A DNA stretch of 64,000 nt from G965215145 sp965215145 (GCA_965215145.1 OZ244038.1:2976001-3040000); one strand, 5' to 3'; positions 11,488 to 19,175 are shown, numbered from the stretch's first letter. The notes: generated from the sequence alone by a model not told the origin. Translations and numbers: made by a program.

Positions 11488-11875
11488 GAGGTCGGGATGC
11501 GTTGTTCGCTGTAGCAGGGCGCGATGCATCGCGCCCTGCTACTACGGGCGGCGGGTCGGACGGTTGATGCTAGGCGCTTCGGCGCAGCGGCTTCTGCCCT
11601 CTGCTTGCTGTTCGCTGCTCGCTGGAGGGTCGTACCTTCTGGTCAGCAGCTCGCGCGCGGCGGGCGAAACTACTATTGAGGGTCGCGGCTCAGACTCAAC
11701 GCTACGGCATTCACGTTCCGTTCCTGCCGCCCGATACCGGGTCGCGCTAGCCGTTGTGGCACGCGAGGGGGTATCTGCCGTTCCGGCCTCGCAGCCGCTG
11801 GCAGTGTTTCCTCCCGTTCTTGACGGCGGCGCCTGCCATTCCGACGGCCCCTGCCGTTCCGATCCCCCATTGCTC
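11488..11875. promoter_or_regulatory. Divergent region between secA and porQ
   Basis: This 388-nt stretch contains the perfect palindrome at 11511-11542 and a TACCTTC box at 11633-11639, which is 237 nt before the porQ start, farther than usual here. Nothing else was recognised; the plus-strand open frame through it looks like chance. Confidence 0.4.
11511..11542. repeat. Perfect 32-bp palindrome upstream of secA
   Basis: GTAGCAGGGCGCGATG is followed at once by its exact complement with no loop. It resembles the GTAGGGGCG palindromes elsewhere in the window (family B). Its position directly before secA could affect expression. Confidence 0.85.
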
Positions 11876-12853
11876 ATGCGGCCCTCCCTCCGCTTTGCCG
11901 CGCTGCTCTGTGTGCTGCTCACCGCGGCCCCGTCCGTCCAGGCCCAATCGAGCCGCTTGACCGGGTTCAGCCTCCTCCGGCTCGACCCCTCGGCGCGGGC
12001 CGCCGCGCTCGCCGGCGCCTACGCCCCGCTCGACGCCGAGCGCACGCAGGCCGACGGGATGTTCTACAACCCCGCCTTCCTCGCCGCCACCGCCGACCGG
12101 CAGGTCGCCCTCGGCTACCTCAACCACCTCGCGGACGTCAACGCCGGCTTCGCCGCCTACGTCGAGGAGGTGACGTACCTCCGCGGCACCGTCGGCGTGG
12201 GCGTGCGGTTCCTCTCCTACGGGGAGTTCGAGCGGACGGGGGTGGACGGCTCGGCGGACGGGACGTTCGGGGGGAGCGAGACGGCGCTGACGGTGAGCTA
12301 CGCCCACGCGCTCTCGGAGCGGCTGCAGGTCGGGCTCGGCGTCCACGGCGCGTTCGTGTCGCTGGAGGACGCGTCGGCGTCGGCGGTGGCGGGCGACCTC
12401 GGGGTGGCCTACGTCGTCCCCGAGCGCGGGCTGCTGATCAGCGCCTCGCTGCGCAACGCGGGCGTCGCGCTCCAGAGCCTCGGCGCCGAGGAGGACGTGC
12501 TCCCGGTGGACCTCCGGTTCTCGATCTCGAAGCGGCTCACCTACGTCCCCCTCCGCGTCACGGTCGCCGGCTACGACCTCACGCGGTTCGAGGACGAGAA
12601 CGGGACGGCGCTGAACGAGATCGCCCGCCACCTCGCCGTCAGCGGGGAGTTCTTCTTCGGCCGGGCGCTCACGGCGCGGGTGGGCTACGACCACCGCCGG
12701 CACGAGGACCTCAAGTCCGGCGCGCGGGTGGACCTCGCCGGGCTCGGCGCGGGGTTCGGGCTGAACCTCCGGCGCTTCGGGTTCGACTACGCCTACAACG
12801 CGTGGTCGTCCTTCGGCGGGCTCCACCACCTCACCCTCCACGCCCAGCTCTGA
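11876..12853 (+). CDS. porQ: PorQ-like type IX secretion protein
   Basis: A 325-residue protein with a signal peptide (cleavage near VQAQ) followed by FSLLRLDPSARAAALAGAY, FYNPAFLA and LGYLNHLADVNAGFAAYV. These match the PorQ/PorV outer-membrane barrel family, and repeated amphipathic strands fill the rest. PorQ is associated with the PorUVQZ attachment complex that processes T9SS cargo and anchors it at the surface. The many T9SS cargo genes in the window agree. PorV itself cannot be wholly excluded, but the YLNHLADVNAGF and FLSYGEFERT segments favour PorQ. Confidence 0.82.
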   Translation: MRPSLRFAALLCVLLTAAPSVQAQSSRLTGFSLLRLDPSARAAALAGAYAPLDAERTQADGMFYNPAFLAATADRQVALGYLNHLADVNAGFAAYVEEVTYLRGTVGVGVRFLSYGEFERTGVDGSADGTFGGSETALTVSYAHALSERLQVGLGVHGAFVSLEDASASAVAGDLGVAYVVPERGLLISASLRNAGVALQSLGAEEDVLPVDLRFSISKRLTYVPLRVTVAGYDLTRFEDENGTALNEIARHLAVSGEFFFGRALTARVGYDHRRHEDLKSGARVDLAGLGAGFGLNLRRFGFDYAYNAWSSFGGLHHLTLHAQL

Positions 12854-12865
12854 ACCGGGGCCACC

Positions 12866-12935
12866 GTAGGGGTGGGCCTCGTGCCCACCCTGGGCGACCA
12901 CCGAGCGGAGTGACCCGCACTCCGCTTGCCCCTAC
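12866..12935. terminator. Nested inverted repeats between porQ and etfB
   Basis: The outer arms are GTAGGGG (12866-12872) and CCCCTAC (12929-12935). Inside are two stems: GGTGGGC/GCCCACC (12871-12889) and GCGGAGT/ACTCCGC (12905-12925). Position just after the porQ stop suggests a terminator; it belongs with the GTAGGGG palindromes (family B). Confidence 0.6.
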
Positions 12936-13025
12936 GCGGGCATGGAGGGGCCGCGCGGGCTGAATTCAGGAAGGATAAGCGCTGCCGGGCGGGGTCAGCC
13001 GGCGGGGCGAGGGGCCGTCCGACCG

Positions 13026-13034
13026 TACCTTTCG
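13026..13034 (+). promoter_or_regulatory. Putative -7 box for the etf operon
   Basis: TACCTTTCG lies 46 nt before the etfB ATG and fits the recurring TAnnTT box. Confidence 0.45.
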
Positions 13035-13071
13035 CCGCCCAAAATCCCCATCTGCCCCCGCCCGCCGCGTC

Positions 13072-13821
13072 ATGAACTTCTGCGTCTGCATCAAGCAGGT
13101 CCCCGACGTCTCCGCCCCCATCCAGGTCCGCGGCGGGGAGCTCGTGATGGACGCCGGCCGCGCCGTCCTCAACGCCTACGACGCGAGCGCCGTCGAGGAG
13201 GCCCTCGTCCTCACCGAGCAGCACGGCGGCGAGGTGGACGTGGTGCTGATCGGGCCGGAGCGCGCGGCGGAGACGGTGCGCAAGGCGCTCGCGATGGGCG
13301 CCGCGCGGGGCACCCACCTCGTCGTGCCGGAGGACGCCGAGCTCGACTCCGCCGCCGTCGCGGAGATCCTGGCCGAGCACTTCGACGGGCACGGCTACGA
13401 CGTGATCGCCGCCGGCAAGCAGGCGCAGGACTCCGACGCCGGCCTCGCCGGCTCGATGCTCGCCGAGCGCCTCGGGCTCCCCTACGCCACCAACGCCGTC
13501 GGCCTCGCCCAGGAGGACGGCCACCTCGTCGTGACGCGGCAGGGCGACGCCGGGCAGGAGACGATCGCGCTCCCGACGCCCTGCCTCGTCACGTGCTCGA
13601 ACGACATGAACGACCCCCGCATCCCGAAGCTGAAGGGGATCATGGCGGCCAAGAAGAAGCCCATCGACACGAAGCCGGTGGAGAGCGTTCCGACAGCCGG
13701 CGTCCGCACACTCGGCTACGAAGACCTCCCCACCCGCGACCCCGGCCAGTTCCTCGACGGCGAGCCGGAGGCGCAGGTGAAGACCCTCGTGCAGCTCCTG
13801 GACGAGGCGAACGCTATCTAG
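13072..13821 (+). CDS. etfB: Electron transfer flavoprotein subunit beta
   Basis: 249 residues, standard for EtfB/FixA. The opening FCVCIKQVPDVSAPIQV, the NAYDASAVEEAL segment and the AGKQAQDSDAGLAGSMLAE nucleotide-binding loop are characteristic. It forms a heterodimer with EtfA that carries electrons from dehydrogenases. The CIKQVPD opening is more like FixA than like the beta-oxidation EtfB. It is first in the cluster etfB-etfA-(GIY-YIG)-fixC-fixX, so a FixABCX-type complex is likely. Confidence 0.93.
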   Translation: MNFCVCIKQVPDVSAPIQVRGGELVMDAGRAVLNAYDASAVEEALVLTEQHGGEVDVVLIGPERAAETVRKALAMGAARGTHLVVPEDAELDSAAVAEILAEHFDGHGYDVIAAGKQAQDSDAGLAGSMLAERLGLPYATNAVGLAQEDGHLVVTRQGDAGQETIALPTPCLVTCSNDMNDPRIPKLKGIMAAKKKPIDTKPVESVPTAGVRTLGYEDLPTRDPGQFLDGEPEAQVKTLVQLLDEANAI

Positions 13822-13911
13822 GGGAGGACGAGAGGAGGAGAGGAAGATGCGAGGTCTCTGACCACAACGGCGCCCCCCCCTCCCGCTCCCCCACTCCCCC
13901 CTCCCAACCCG

Positions 13912-14916
13912 ATGCCCACGATCCTCAGCTACGTCGCCGTACAGAACGGCGCCCCGACGCGCGCCTCGTTCGAGGTGCTCACCCGCTGCCGCGAGATTGC
14001 GGACGAGCAGGGGTGGGACGTCGCCGCCGTCGCCCTCGCGCCCGACGCCGCGGCCGTAGCCGACGAAGCGGCGCGGTACGGTGCGCAGACGGTCTACGCC
14101 GTCAGCGACGGGGTCTTCGAGACGCCGCTGAACGCGCCCGTCGTGGACGCCCTCGCGGCGGTGATCGAGCAGCTAAAACCGGCCGTCGTGGCGTTCCCGT
14201 CGTCGGAGGGGGTGAAGGACGTGCTCGGCGCGCTCGCCGCGCGGACGGGCAGCGCGGCCCTCGCCGACGTGGCGGCGTTCGACGTGAAGGACGGCGGCAT
14301 CGAGGCGACGCGGCCGGTGATGGCAGCCAAGTTTCTCGCCCGCGCCCGCGCCGACCTCGGCGACGCGTCCGTGCTCGTCTCGGTCCGATCGGGCTCGTAC
14401 CAGGCCGAGGTCGTAGATCCCGCTAGCGGGGAGGCTCCCGCCGAGGCGAGCGTCGAGAACGTCCCGTTCGAGGTGGGCGCCGTGACGCAGACGCTCCGCG
14501 ACGTGGCGACAGCGGCGGCCGGGGCCGTGGACCTCTCCGAGGCGCAGGTCGTCGTGGCCGCTGGGCGTGGCGTGAAGGACGACGAGGCGAAGCGGCTCGT
14601 CGAGGAGCTGGCCGAGGTTACGGGCGCCGCCATCGGCGCCAGCCGCGCCGTCGTCGAGACGGGGATGTTCCCCGCGACGACGCAGATCGGGCAGACGGGG
14701 AAGGTCGTCTCGCCGGAGCTGTACTTCGCCGTCGGCATCTCGGGCGCGGTACAGCACGTGGCGGGGATGACGAACAGCCGCACCATCGTCGCCATCAACC
14801 GCGACCCCGACGCGCCGATCTTCGAGGTCGCCACCTACGGCCTCGTCGGCGACCTCTACGAGATCCTCCCCGCCCTCATCGCCGAGCTGCGCCGGGCGAA
14901 GGAGGTGGCGGCGTGA
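13912..14916 (+). CDS. etfA: Electron transfer flavoprotein subunit alpha
   Basis: 334 residues, 90 nt after etfB across a strikingly C-rich leader. The C-terminal FAD-binding domain is clear: VVAAGRGVKDDEAKRL, GASRAVVETGMFPATTQIGQTGK, LYFAVGISGAVQHVAGM and NRDPDAPIF. No N-terminal ferredoxin extension is present. It pairs with EtfB. Confidence 0.94.
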   Translation: MPTILSYVAVQNGAPTRASFEVLTRCREIADEQGWDVAAVALAPDAAAVADEAARYGAQTVYAVSDGVFETPLNAPVVDALAAVIEQLKPAVVAFPSSEGVKDVLGALAARTGSAALADVAAFDVKDGGIEATRPVMAAKFLARARADLGDASVLVSVRSGSYQAEVVDPASGEAPAEASVENVPFEVGAVTQTLRDVATAAAGAVDLSEAQVVVAAGRGVKDDEAKRLVEELAEVTGAAIGASRAVVETGMFPATTQIGQTGKVVSPELYFAVGISGAVQHVAGMTNSRTIVAINRDPDAPIFEVATYGLVGDLYEILPALIAELRRAKEVAA

Positions 14917-15002
14917 GCCCTCTCTCCCTCCTCATGTCATCCCCGACCCCGATCGGGACCCGCCAGGGCGGCGGAGCCCATCCAGAGCGATCTAGCAACC
15001 CT

Positions 15003-15091
15003 GCTGGATCCCCGCGTGCGCGGGGATGACGCGGGGGGAAGGTCAGCGATGGGCACGTCGTACGCTGGATCCCCGCGTGCGCGGGGATGAC
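15003..15091. repeat. Two direct copies of a 28-bp palindromic repeat
   Basis: Identical 28-nt copies at 15003-15030 and 15064-15091 begin GCTGGATCCCCGCG and end GCGGGGATGAC. They are separated by 33 nt, a 61-nt period. A related opposite-orientation half (GTCATCCCCGACC) lies at about 14936. The copies directly precede the GIY-YIG gene. They resemble the GTCATCCCCGCG...GGGGATCCAG dispersed repeats common in many bacteria rather than a CRISPR, since there are only two copies and no cas gene. Confidence 0.85.
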
Positions 15092-15117
15092 TCCTGCTCT
15101 AATAGGGCCTCCTCGCT

Positions 15118-15432
15118 ATGCCGAAGCGTGGCTACGTCTACATCCTCGCCAGTAAGCGCAACGGGACCCTGTACGTCGGCGTCACGAGCAATCTCACCAA
15201 GCGAGTCTGGCAGCACCGGGAGGGGCTGGTGGAGAGCTTCACGAAACGCTACGGCGTGCACCGGCTCGTCTACGTCGAGGAGCACTCGGATGTCCGCGAC
15301 GCCCTCGAGCGCGAGCGACAACTAAAGAAGTGGAATCGGGCGTGGAAGCTGGAGCTGATCGAGCGGGAGAACCCGGCGTGGGCCGACCTGTACGAGCCCC
15401 TCGTTTCTGGTCCCCCGCTCCCGCAACCCTGA
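15118..15432 (+). CDS. Short GIY-YIG domain endonuclease-like protein
   Basis: 104 residues of the stand-alone GIY-YIG (COG2827-like) family. The GYVYILASKRNGTLYVGVTSNLTKRVWQH block holds the GIY/YIG-equivalent motifs and catalytic Arg. KRYGVHRLVYVEEHSDVRDALERERQLKKWNRAWKLELIE is typical of the family. It sits between etfA and the FixC gene, breaking an otherwise coherent operon, with palindromic repeats just upstream and its stop 4 nt before the fixC start. The native role of this family is poorly known. Confidence 0.88.
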   Translation: MPKRGYVYILASKRNGTLYVGVTSNLTKRVWQHREGLVESFTKRYGVHRLVYVEEHSDVRDALERERQLKKWNRAWKLELIERENPAWADLYEPLVSGPPLPQP

Positions 15433-15436
15433 CCCT

Positions 15437-16762
15437 ATGGAAGAGCCGTTCGACTGCATCATCGTGGGGGGCGGGCCGGCCGGGCTGGCGGCGGCCATGA
15501 CCCTCGCCCGCGCCGACGCCCGCTTCCTCCTCGTCGAGCGCGGCGAGTGGAGCGGGGCCAAGAACGTCTCCGGCGGCGTGCTCTGGGGCCGCGACCTCGC
15601 CCGCCTCGTCCCCGACTACTGGACCGACGAGGACGCCGGCTGGGACCGGTTCGTGAACCACCGCCGCCTCACGTTCATGGACGACGGGGCGGCCTTCTCG
15701 CTCGACTTCAAGAGCGACCACTTCAACGAGCCCCCCTACTCCGGCCTCTGCGTCCTCCGCTCGAAGTTCGACGCGTGGCTCGCCGGGAAGGTCGAGGAGG
15801 CCATCGCCGAGAGCGCACATCCAGAGGAATCTTTCCTCGCCACCGACGTGCTCGTGCGCGAGGTGGTCCAGGAGGGCGGCCGCGTCGTCGGCATCCGCGC
15901 GGGGGACGAGGAGTTCCGCGCCCACTGCGTGATCCTCGCCGAGGGCGTCAATAACCTCCTGACGAGGCAGGTCGGCCTCCAGACGGACTACGTCCCCGCC
16001 GAGGGACTGGCCGTCGGGGTGAAGGAGGTGATCCGGTTCGACCAGCGGGTCCTCGAAGACCGGTTCCAGCTCGACGGGCGGAGCGGGATGACCAACGAGT
16101 TCGTCGGCTACGCCTCCGGCGGCGTCGAGGGCGGGGGGTTCCTCTACACGAATCTCGACACCGTCTCGCTCGGCCTCGTCCTCGGCATGGCCGACCTCCG
16201 CCGCGCCGGGCTCAAGCCCTACGACCTCCTCAACCGGTTCAAGACCCATCCCGCCGTCGCCGACGCCATCCGCGGTGGGGAGGTCCTGGAGTACAGCGCG
16301 AAGGTCGTCTCGACGGGCGACATGCGGGTGATGCCGAAGGAGGTCTACGGCGACGGCGTGCTCGTCGCCGGCGAGGCCGCGAACCTCGTCCTCAACGCCG
16401 GCCGTGCCATCCAGGGCATGGACTACGCCATGCGCTCCGGCATCCTCGCCGCCGAGACCGTCGTGGAGGCGAGGCGATCTGGGGCGTTCGGCGCCGATTT
16501 CCTGCGGCACTACCGGACGGCGCTCGAGAACTCCTACGTGATGCAGGACCTCCGCGGGTTCCAGCAGGCCGTCGAGGTCCTCCACTCGCCGGCCATGTTC
16601 CGGCAGGTCCCCCGGCTCGTCTGTGATTTCGGGCGGGAGTTCTTCACCGTCGACAACCGCCCGACGCGGAAGGCGTACCAGATCCTCCGCGACGTGCGGA
16701 AGGAGCACATCGGCTACTGGGACCTCGTCAAGCTCGGCACCCGCGCCGCCCGCGCCCTCTGA
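15437..16762 (+). CDS. fixC: FixC-like ETF:quinone oxidoreductase flavoprotein
   Basis: 441 residues with an N-terminal FAD-binding GxGxxG fold (CIIVGGGPAGLAAAMTLARA), the FixC signature GAKNVSGGVLWG and the second FAD contact GDGVLVAGEAANLVLNAGRAIQGMDYAMRSG. Length matches FixC rather than the larger ETF-QO that carries its own [4Fe-4S] domain. The iron-sulfur module is supplied by the downstream FixX-like gene. Expected role: accept electrons from EtfAB and reduce membrane quinone. Confidence 0.92.
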   Translation: MEEPFDCIIVGGGPAGLAAAMTLARADARFLLVERGEWSGAKNVSGGVLWGRDLARLVPDYWTDEDAGWDRFVNHRRLTFMDDGAAFSLDFKSDHFNEPPYSGLCVLRSKFDAWLAGKVEEAIAESAHPEESFLATDVLVREVVQEGGRVVGIRAGDEEFRAHCVILAEGVNNLLTRQVGLQTDYVPAEGLAVGVKEVIRFDQRVLEDRFQLDGRSGMTNEFVGYASGGVEGGGFLYTNLDTVSLGLVLGMADLRRAGLKPYDLLNRFKTHPAVADAIRGGEVLEYSAKVVSTGDMRVMPKEVYGDGVLVAGEAANLVLNAGRAIQGMDYAMRSGILAAETVVEARRSGAFGADFLRHYRTALENSYVMQDLRGFQQAVEVLHSPAMFRQVPRLVCDFGREFFTVDNRPTRKAYQILRDVRKEHIGYWDLVKLGTRAARAL

Positions 16763-16773
16763 TGTTTCGTATC

Positions 16774-16828
16774 CCGCGTTGCGTGTCGGGCGCCGATCCG
16801 AACACGCAACACGCAACACGCACTACGA
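16774..16828 (+). repeat. Heptanucleotide tandem repeat and stem in the fixX leader
   Basis: AACACGC occurs three times in a row (16801-16821), followed by a degenerate fourth unit (ACTACGA) that ends exactly at the fixX ATG. Upstream, GTTGCGTGT is the complement of ACACGCAAC, so the leader can fold into a stem. Similar heptads precede other starts in the window. Confidence 0.7.
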
Positions 16829-17134
16829 ATGCCCGACACCCTCTCCATCGCCGAGCGCCTCGGCAAGGTGGCCTACCGGAACCAGGGCCGCAGCGAGGCG
16901 AAGCCGCACATCCTCGTGGATACGGCCATCTGCAACTCGGTCTGCCCGCACAAGTGCACGACCTACGTGTGCCCGGCCAACTGCTACACCCTCGACGAGC
17001 TCGGGCAGGTGCATTTCCAGTTCGAGGACTGCGTCGAGTGCGGCACCTGCATGTACGCCTGCGACCAGGGCGCCGTCGCCTGGAGCTACCCCGACCCGGA
17101 GGACGGCCGCGGGGTGAACTGGAACCTGGGGTAG
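16829..17134 (+). CDS. fixX: FixX-like ferredoxin
   Basis: 101 residues with nine cysteines. The two clusters are CNSVCPHKCTTYVCPANCY and CVECGTCMYACDQGAV, the pattern of FixX and of the C-terminal domain of ETF-QO. It should carry an Fe-S cluster that links the FixC flavin to quinone. It follows fixC by 66 nt of repeat-containing leader. Confidence 0.92.
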   Translation: MPDTLSIAERLGKVAYRNQGRSEAKPHILVDTAICNSVCPHKCTTYVCPANCYTLDELGQVHFQFEDCVECGTCMYACDQGAVAWSYPDPEDGRGVNWNLG

Positions 17135-17250
17135 GAGTGGACGAGGGGAGGAGAGGAAGAGCGAAAGAACATCTCGCGACGGCCGACCGGCCCCTCTTTC
17201 ACCCCTTCGCACCTCCGCTCTTCGGTCCCATCAGCCGCCGACGTTCGAGC

Positions 17251-17257
17251 TACCTTC
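17251..17257 (+). promoter_or_regulatory. Putative -7 box for gcdH
   Basis: TACCTTC lies 48 nt before the ATG at 17299, so gcdH is probably transcribed separately from the etf operon. Confidence 0.45.
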
Positions 17258-17298
17258 AACCTTAGACTGAACACGCCAACCGTCCAGCCAGAGACCCA

Positions 17299-18576
17299 AT
17301 GCCTAAGCAGCCCTTTAACACCGACGATGCCCTCCTCTTCGAGCAGATGCTCTCCGAGGAGGACCGCCTCATCATGCAGTCGGCGCGGGACTACGCGCAG
17401 CAGAACCTCGAACCGCGTGCCCTCGAAGGCAACCAGGACGGGGTGTTCCACGACGAGATCCCCGGCGAGATGGCCGAGATGGGCCTCCTCGGCGCGACGA
17501 TCCCCGAGGCGTACGGCGGCCTCGGCGCGAGCTACACCGGCTACGGCCTCATCGCCCGCGAGCTCGAGCGCGTAGACTCTGGCTACCGCTCGTTCGCCAG
17601 CGTGCAGTCGTCGCTGGTGATGTACCCCATCCACGCCTTCGGGACCGAGGAGCAGAAGGAGCGCTTCCTCCCCAAGCTGGCCTCGGCCGAGATGATCGGC
17701 TGCTTCGGGCTGACCGAGCCGAACCACGGCTCCGACCCCGGCTCGATGGAGACGACGGCCAAACGGGTCGACGGCGGGTTCGTCCTGAACGGCGCCAAGA
17801 TGTGGATCACCAACTCCCCCGTCGCCGACGTCGGCGTGGTGTGGGCGAAGTCGAAGGGCGACGGCGAGGACGGCACGATCCGCGGCTTCCTCGTCGAGAA
17901 GGGGATGGAGGGCTACACGGCGCCGGTGACGCACAACAAGATGAGCCTCCGCGCGAGCCACACGGGCGAGATGGTGTTCGACGACGTGTTCGTCCCAGAC
18001 GCCAACGTCTTCCCGGAGATCCGCGGGCTGAAGGGGCCGTTCTCGTGCCTCAACAACGCCCGCTACGGGATCGCCTGGGGCGCCGTCGGCGCGGCGGAGG
18101 ACTGCTACAGCCGGGCGCGGCAGTACGTCATGGAGCGGAAGCAGTTCGGGTACCCCCTGGCCGCGAACCAGCTCATCCAGACGAAGCTGGCGAACATGCT
18201 GACCGACCTCACGCAGATGCAGCTCGTCGCGTGGCGGCTGGGGCAGCTCAAGGACGAGGGCCGCGCGGCCCCGGCCATGATCTCGCTCGCCAAGCGGAAC
18301 AACGTCGGCAAGGCGCTGGACATCGCGCGGGTCGCCCGCGACATGATGGGCGGCAACGGGATCACGGGCGAGTACCGGGTGATCCACCACATGGTCAACC
18401 TCGAGTCGGTCAACACCTACGAGGGGACCTTCGACATCCACGGCCTCATCCTCGGCCGCGAGATCACGGGGATTCAGGCGTTCATGCCGCGCGGCAACGA
18501 CCTCCCGAGCAACGGGAAGGCGGTCGGCAACGGGGAGGCTCCGCAGGCGGCGAAGGAGCTGGTATCGAACAACTGA
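17299..18576 (+). CDS. gcdH: Glutaryl-CoA dehydrogenase-type acyl-CoA dehydrogenase
   Basis: 425 residues with the acyl-CoA dehydrogenase signature GCFGLTEPNHGSDPGSMETTA and the flavin segment WITNSPVADVGVVWAK. The segments FSCLNNARYGIAWGAVGAAEDC and ESVNTYEGTFDIHGLILGREITGIQAF mark the glutaryl-CoA dehydrogenase subfamily, with the catalytic Glu in TYEGT. This enzyme oxidises and decarboxylates glutaryl-CoA to crotonyl-CoA in lysine/tryptophan breakdown and passes electrons to ETF, whose genes lie just upstream. Substrate is inferred from subfamily motifs. Confidence 0.87.
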   Translation: MPKQPFNTDDALLFEQMLSEEDRLIMQSARDYAQQNLEPRALEGNQDGVFHDEIPGEMAEMGLLGATIPEAYGGLGASYTGYGLIARELERVDSGYRSFASVQSSLVMYPIHAFGTEEQKERFLPKLASAEMIGCFGLTEPNHGSDPGSMETTAKRVDGGFVLNGAKMWITNSPVADVGVVWAKSKGDGEDGTIRGFLVEKGMEGYTAPVTHNKMSLRASHTGEMVFDDVFVPDANVFPEIRGLKGPFSCLNNARYGIAWGAVGAAEDCYSRARQYVMERKQFGYPLAANQLIQTKLANMLTDLTQMQLVAWRLGQLKDEGRAAPAMISLAKRNNVGKALDIARVARDMMGGNGITGEYRVIHHMVNLESVNTYEGTFDIHGLILGREITGIQAFMPRGNDLPSNGKAVGNGEAPQAAKELVSNN

Positions 18577-18603
18577 GGCGAGGCGGATCGGGGAGCGGCC
18601 CCG

Positions 18604-18611
18604 TACCTTCG
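18604..18611 (+). promoter_or_regulatory. Putative -7 box for the lipoprotein gene
   Basis: TACCTTCG lies 34 nt before the ATG at 18638, followed by a C-rich leader. Confidence 0.5.
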
Positions 18612-18637
18612 GACCCCGCCACTCCGCCCTCCCGCCC

Positions 18638-19126
18638 ATGCCCCGCCTCCTCTTCGCCGTACTCACCCTCCTGACCGTCGTCGGTCTCGCGGCCTGCTCG
18701 AACCCGCAGCCGGCTGATCCGCCCCCGACGCCTGACAACCCGACCGACGGCATGGATCTGACGGTGCCCGACGTGGGGGAACCGTTCACGATGGAGGTCG
18801 GCGAGACCGCCGCGTTCGGGGACGGCGTGAGCACGCTGACCTTCACCGAGGTCGCGCTCGACAGCCGCTGCCCGGTGGACGTGACGTGCGTGCAGGCCGG
18901 CGAGGCCATCGCGCGGTTCCGTTTCTTCTACGGGGACGGCGAGGACGCCTTCGAGCTGGAGCTGCCCGGCGGCCGGCCCGGCGCCGTCCCGCTCGACGAG
19001 GCGCCGCGGGCGTCGGCCAGCGGGCTCGTCTTCGCCCTGCTTGAGCTGGCCCCCTACCCCGGCACGCCCGAGTACGGCGAGATGGAGCCGACGGCCACGC
19101 TCGTCCTCGAGCGGCTGATGCGCTGA
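18638..19126 (+). CDS. Small predicted lipoprotein
   Basis: 162 residues with a lipoprotein signal (LLTVVGLAAC, lipidated Cys at about residue 20), then a Pro/Asp-rich linker. The compact domain contains DSRCPVDVTCVQAGEA, a pattern recurring in uncharacterised small secreted lipoproteins; its two Cys could form a disulfide. Function unknown. A GTAGGGG...CCCCTAC inverted repeat follows the stop. Confidence 0.75.
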   Translation: MPRLLFAVLTLLTVVGLAACSNPQPADPPPTPDNPTDGMDLTVPDVGEPFTMEVGETAAFGDGVSTLTFTEVALDSRCPVDVTCVQAGEAIARFRFFYGDGEDAFELELPGGRPGAVPLDEAPRASASGLVFALLELAPYPGTPEYGEMEPTATLVLERLMR

Positions 19127-19139
19127 GGGATAACGGTCG

Positions 19140-19166
19140 GTAGGGGCGATTGCGATCCACCCCTAC
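19140..19166. terminator. Imperfect GTAGGGG/CCCCTAC inverted repeat
   Basis: Arms at 19140-19146 and 19160-19166 lie between the convergent lipoprotein and recombinase genes. It is a weak stem of the family B palindromes; a terminator role is inferred from position. Confidence 0.45.
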
Positions 19167-19175
19167 GGCCTCCTC

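Noticed and set aside
15003..15091. Two-repeat type I-E CRISPR array
   Set aside because: Only two units, no leader or cas genes, and the repeat matches the style of common dispersed GTCATCCCCGCG palindromes, with a related half-copy nearby in opposite orientation.
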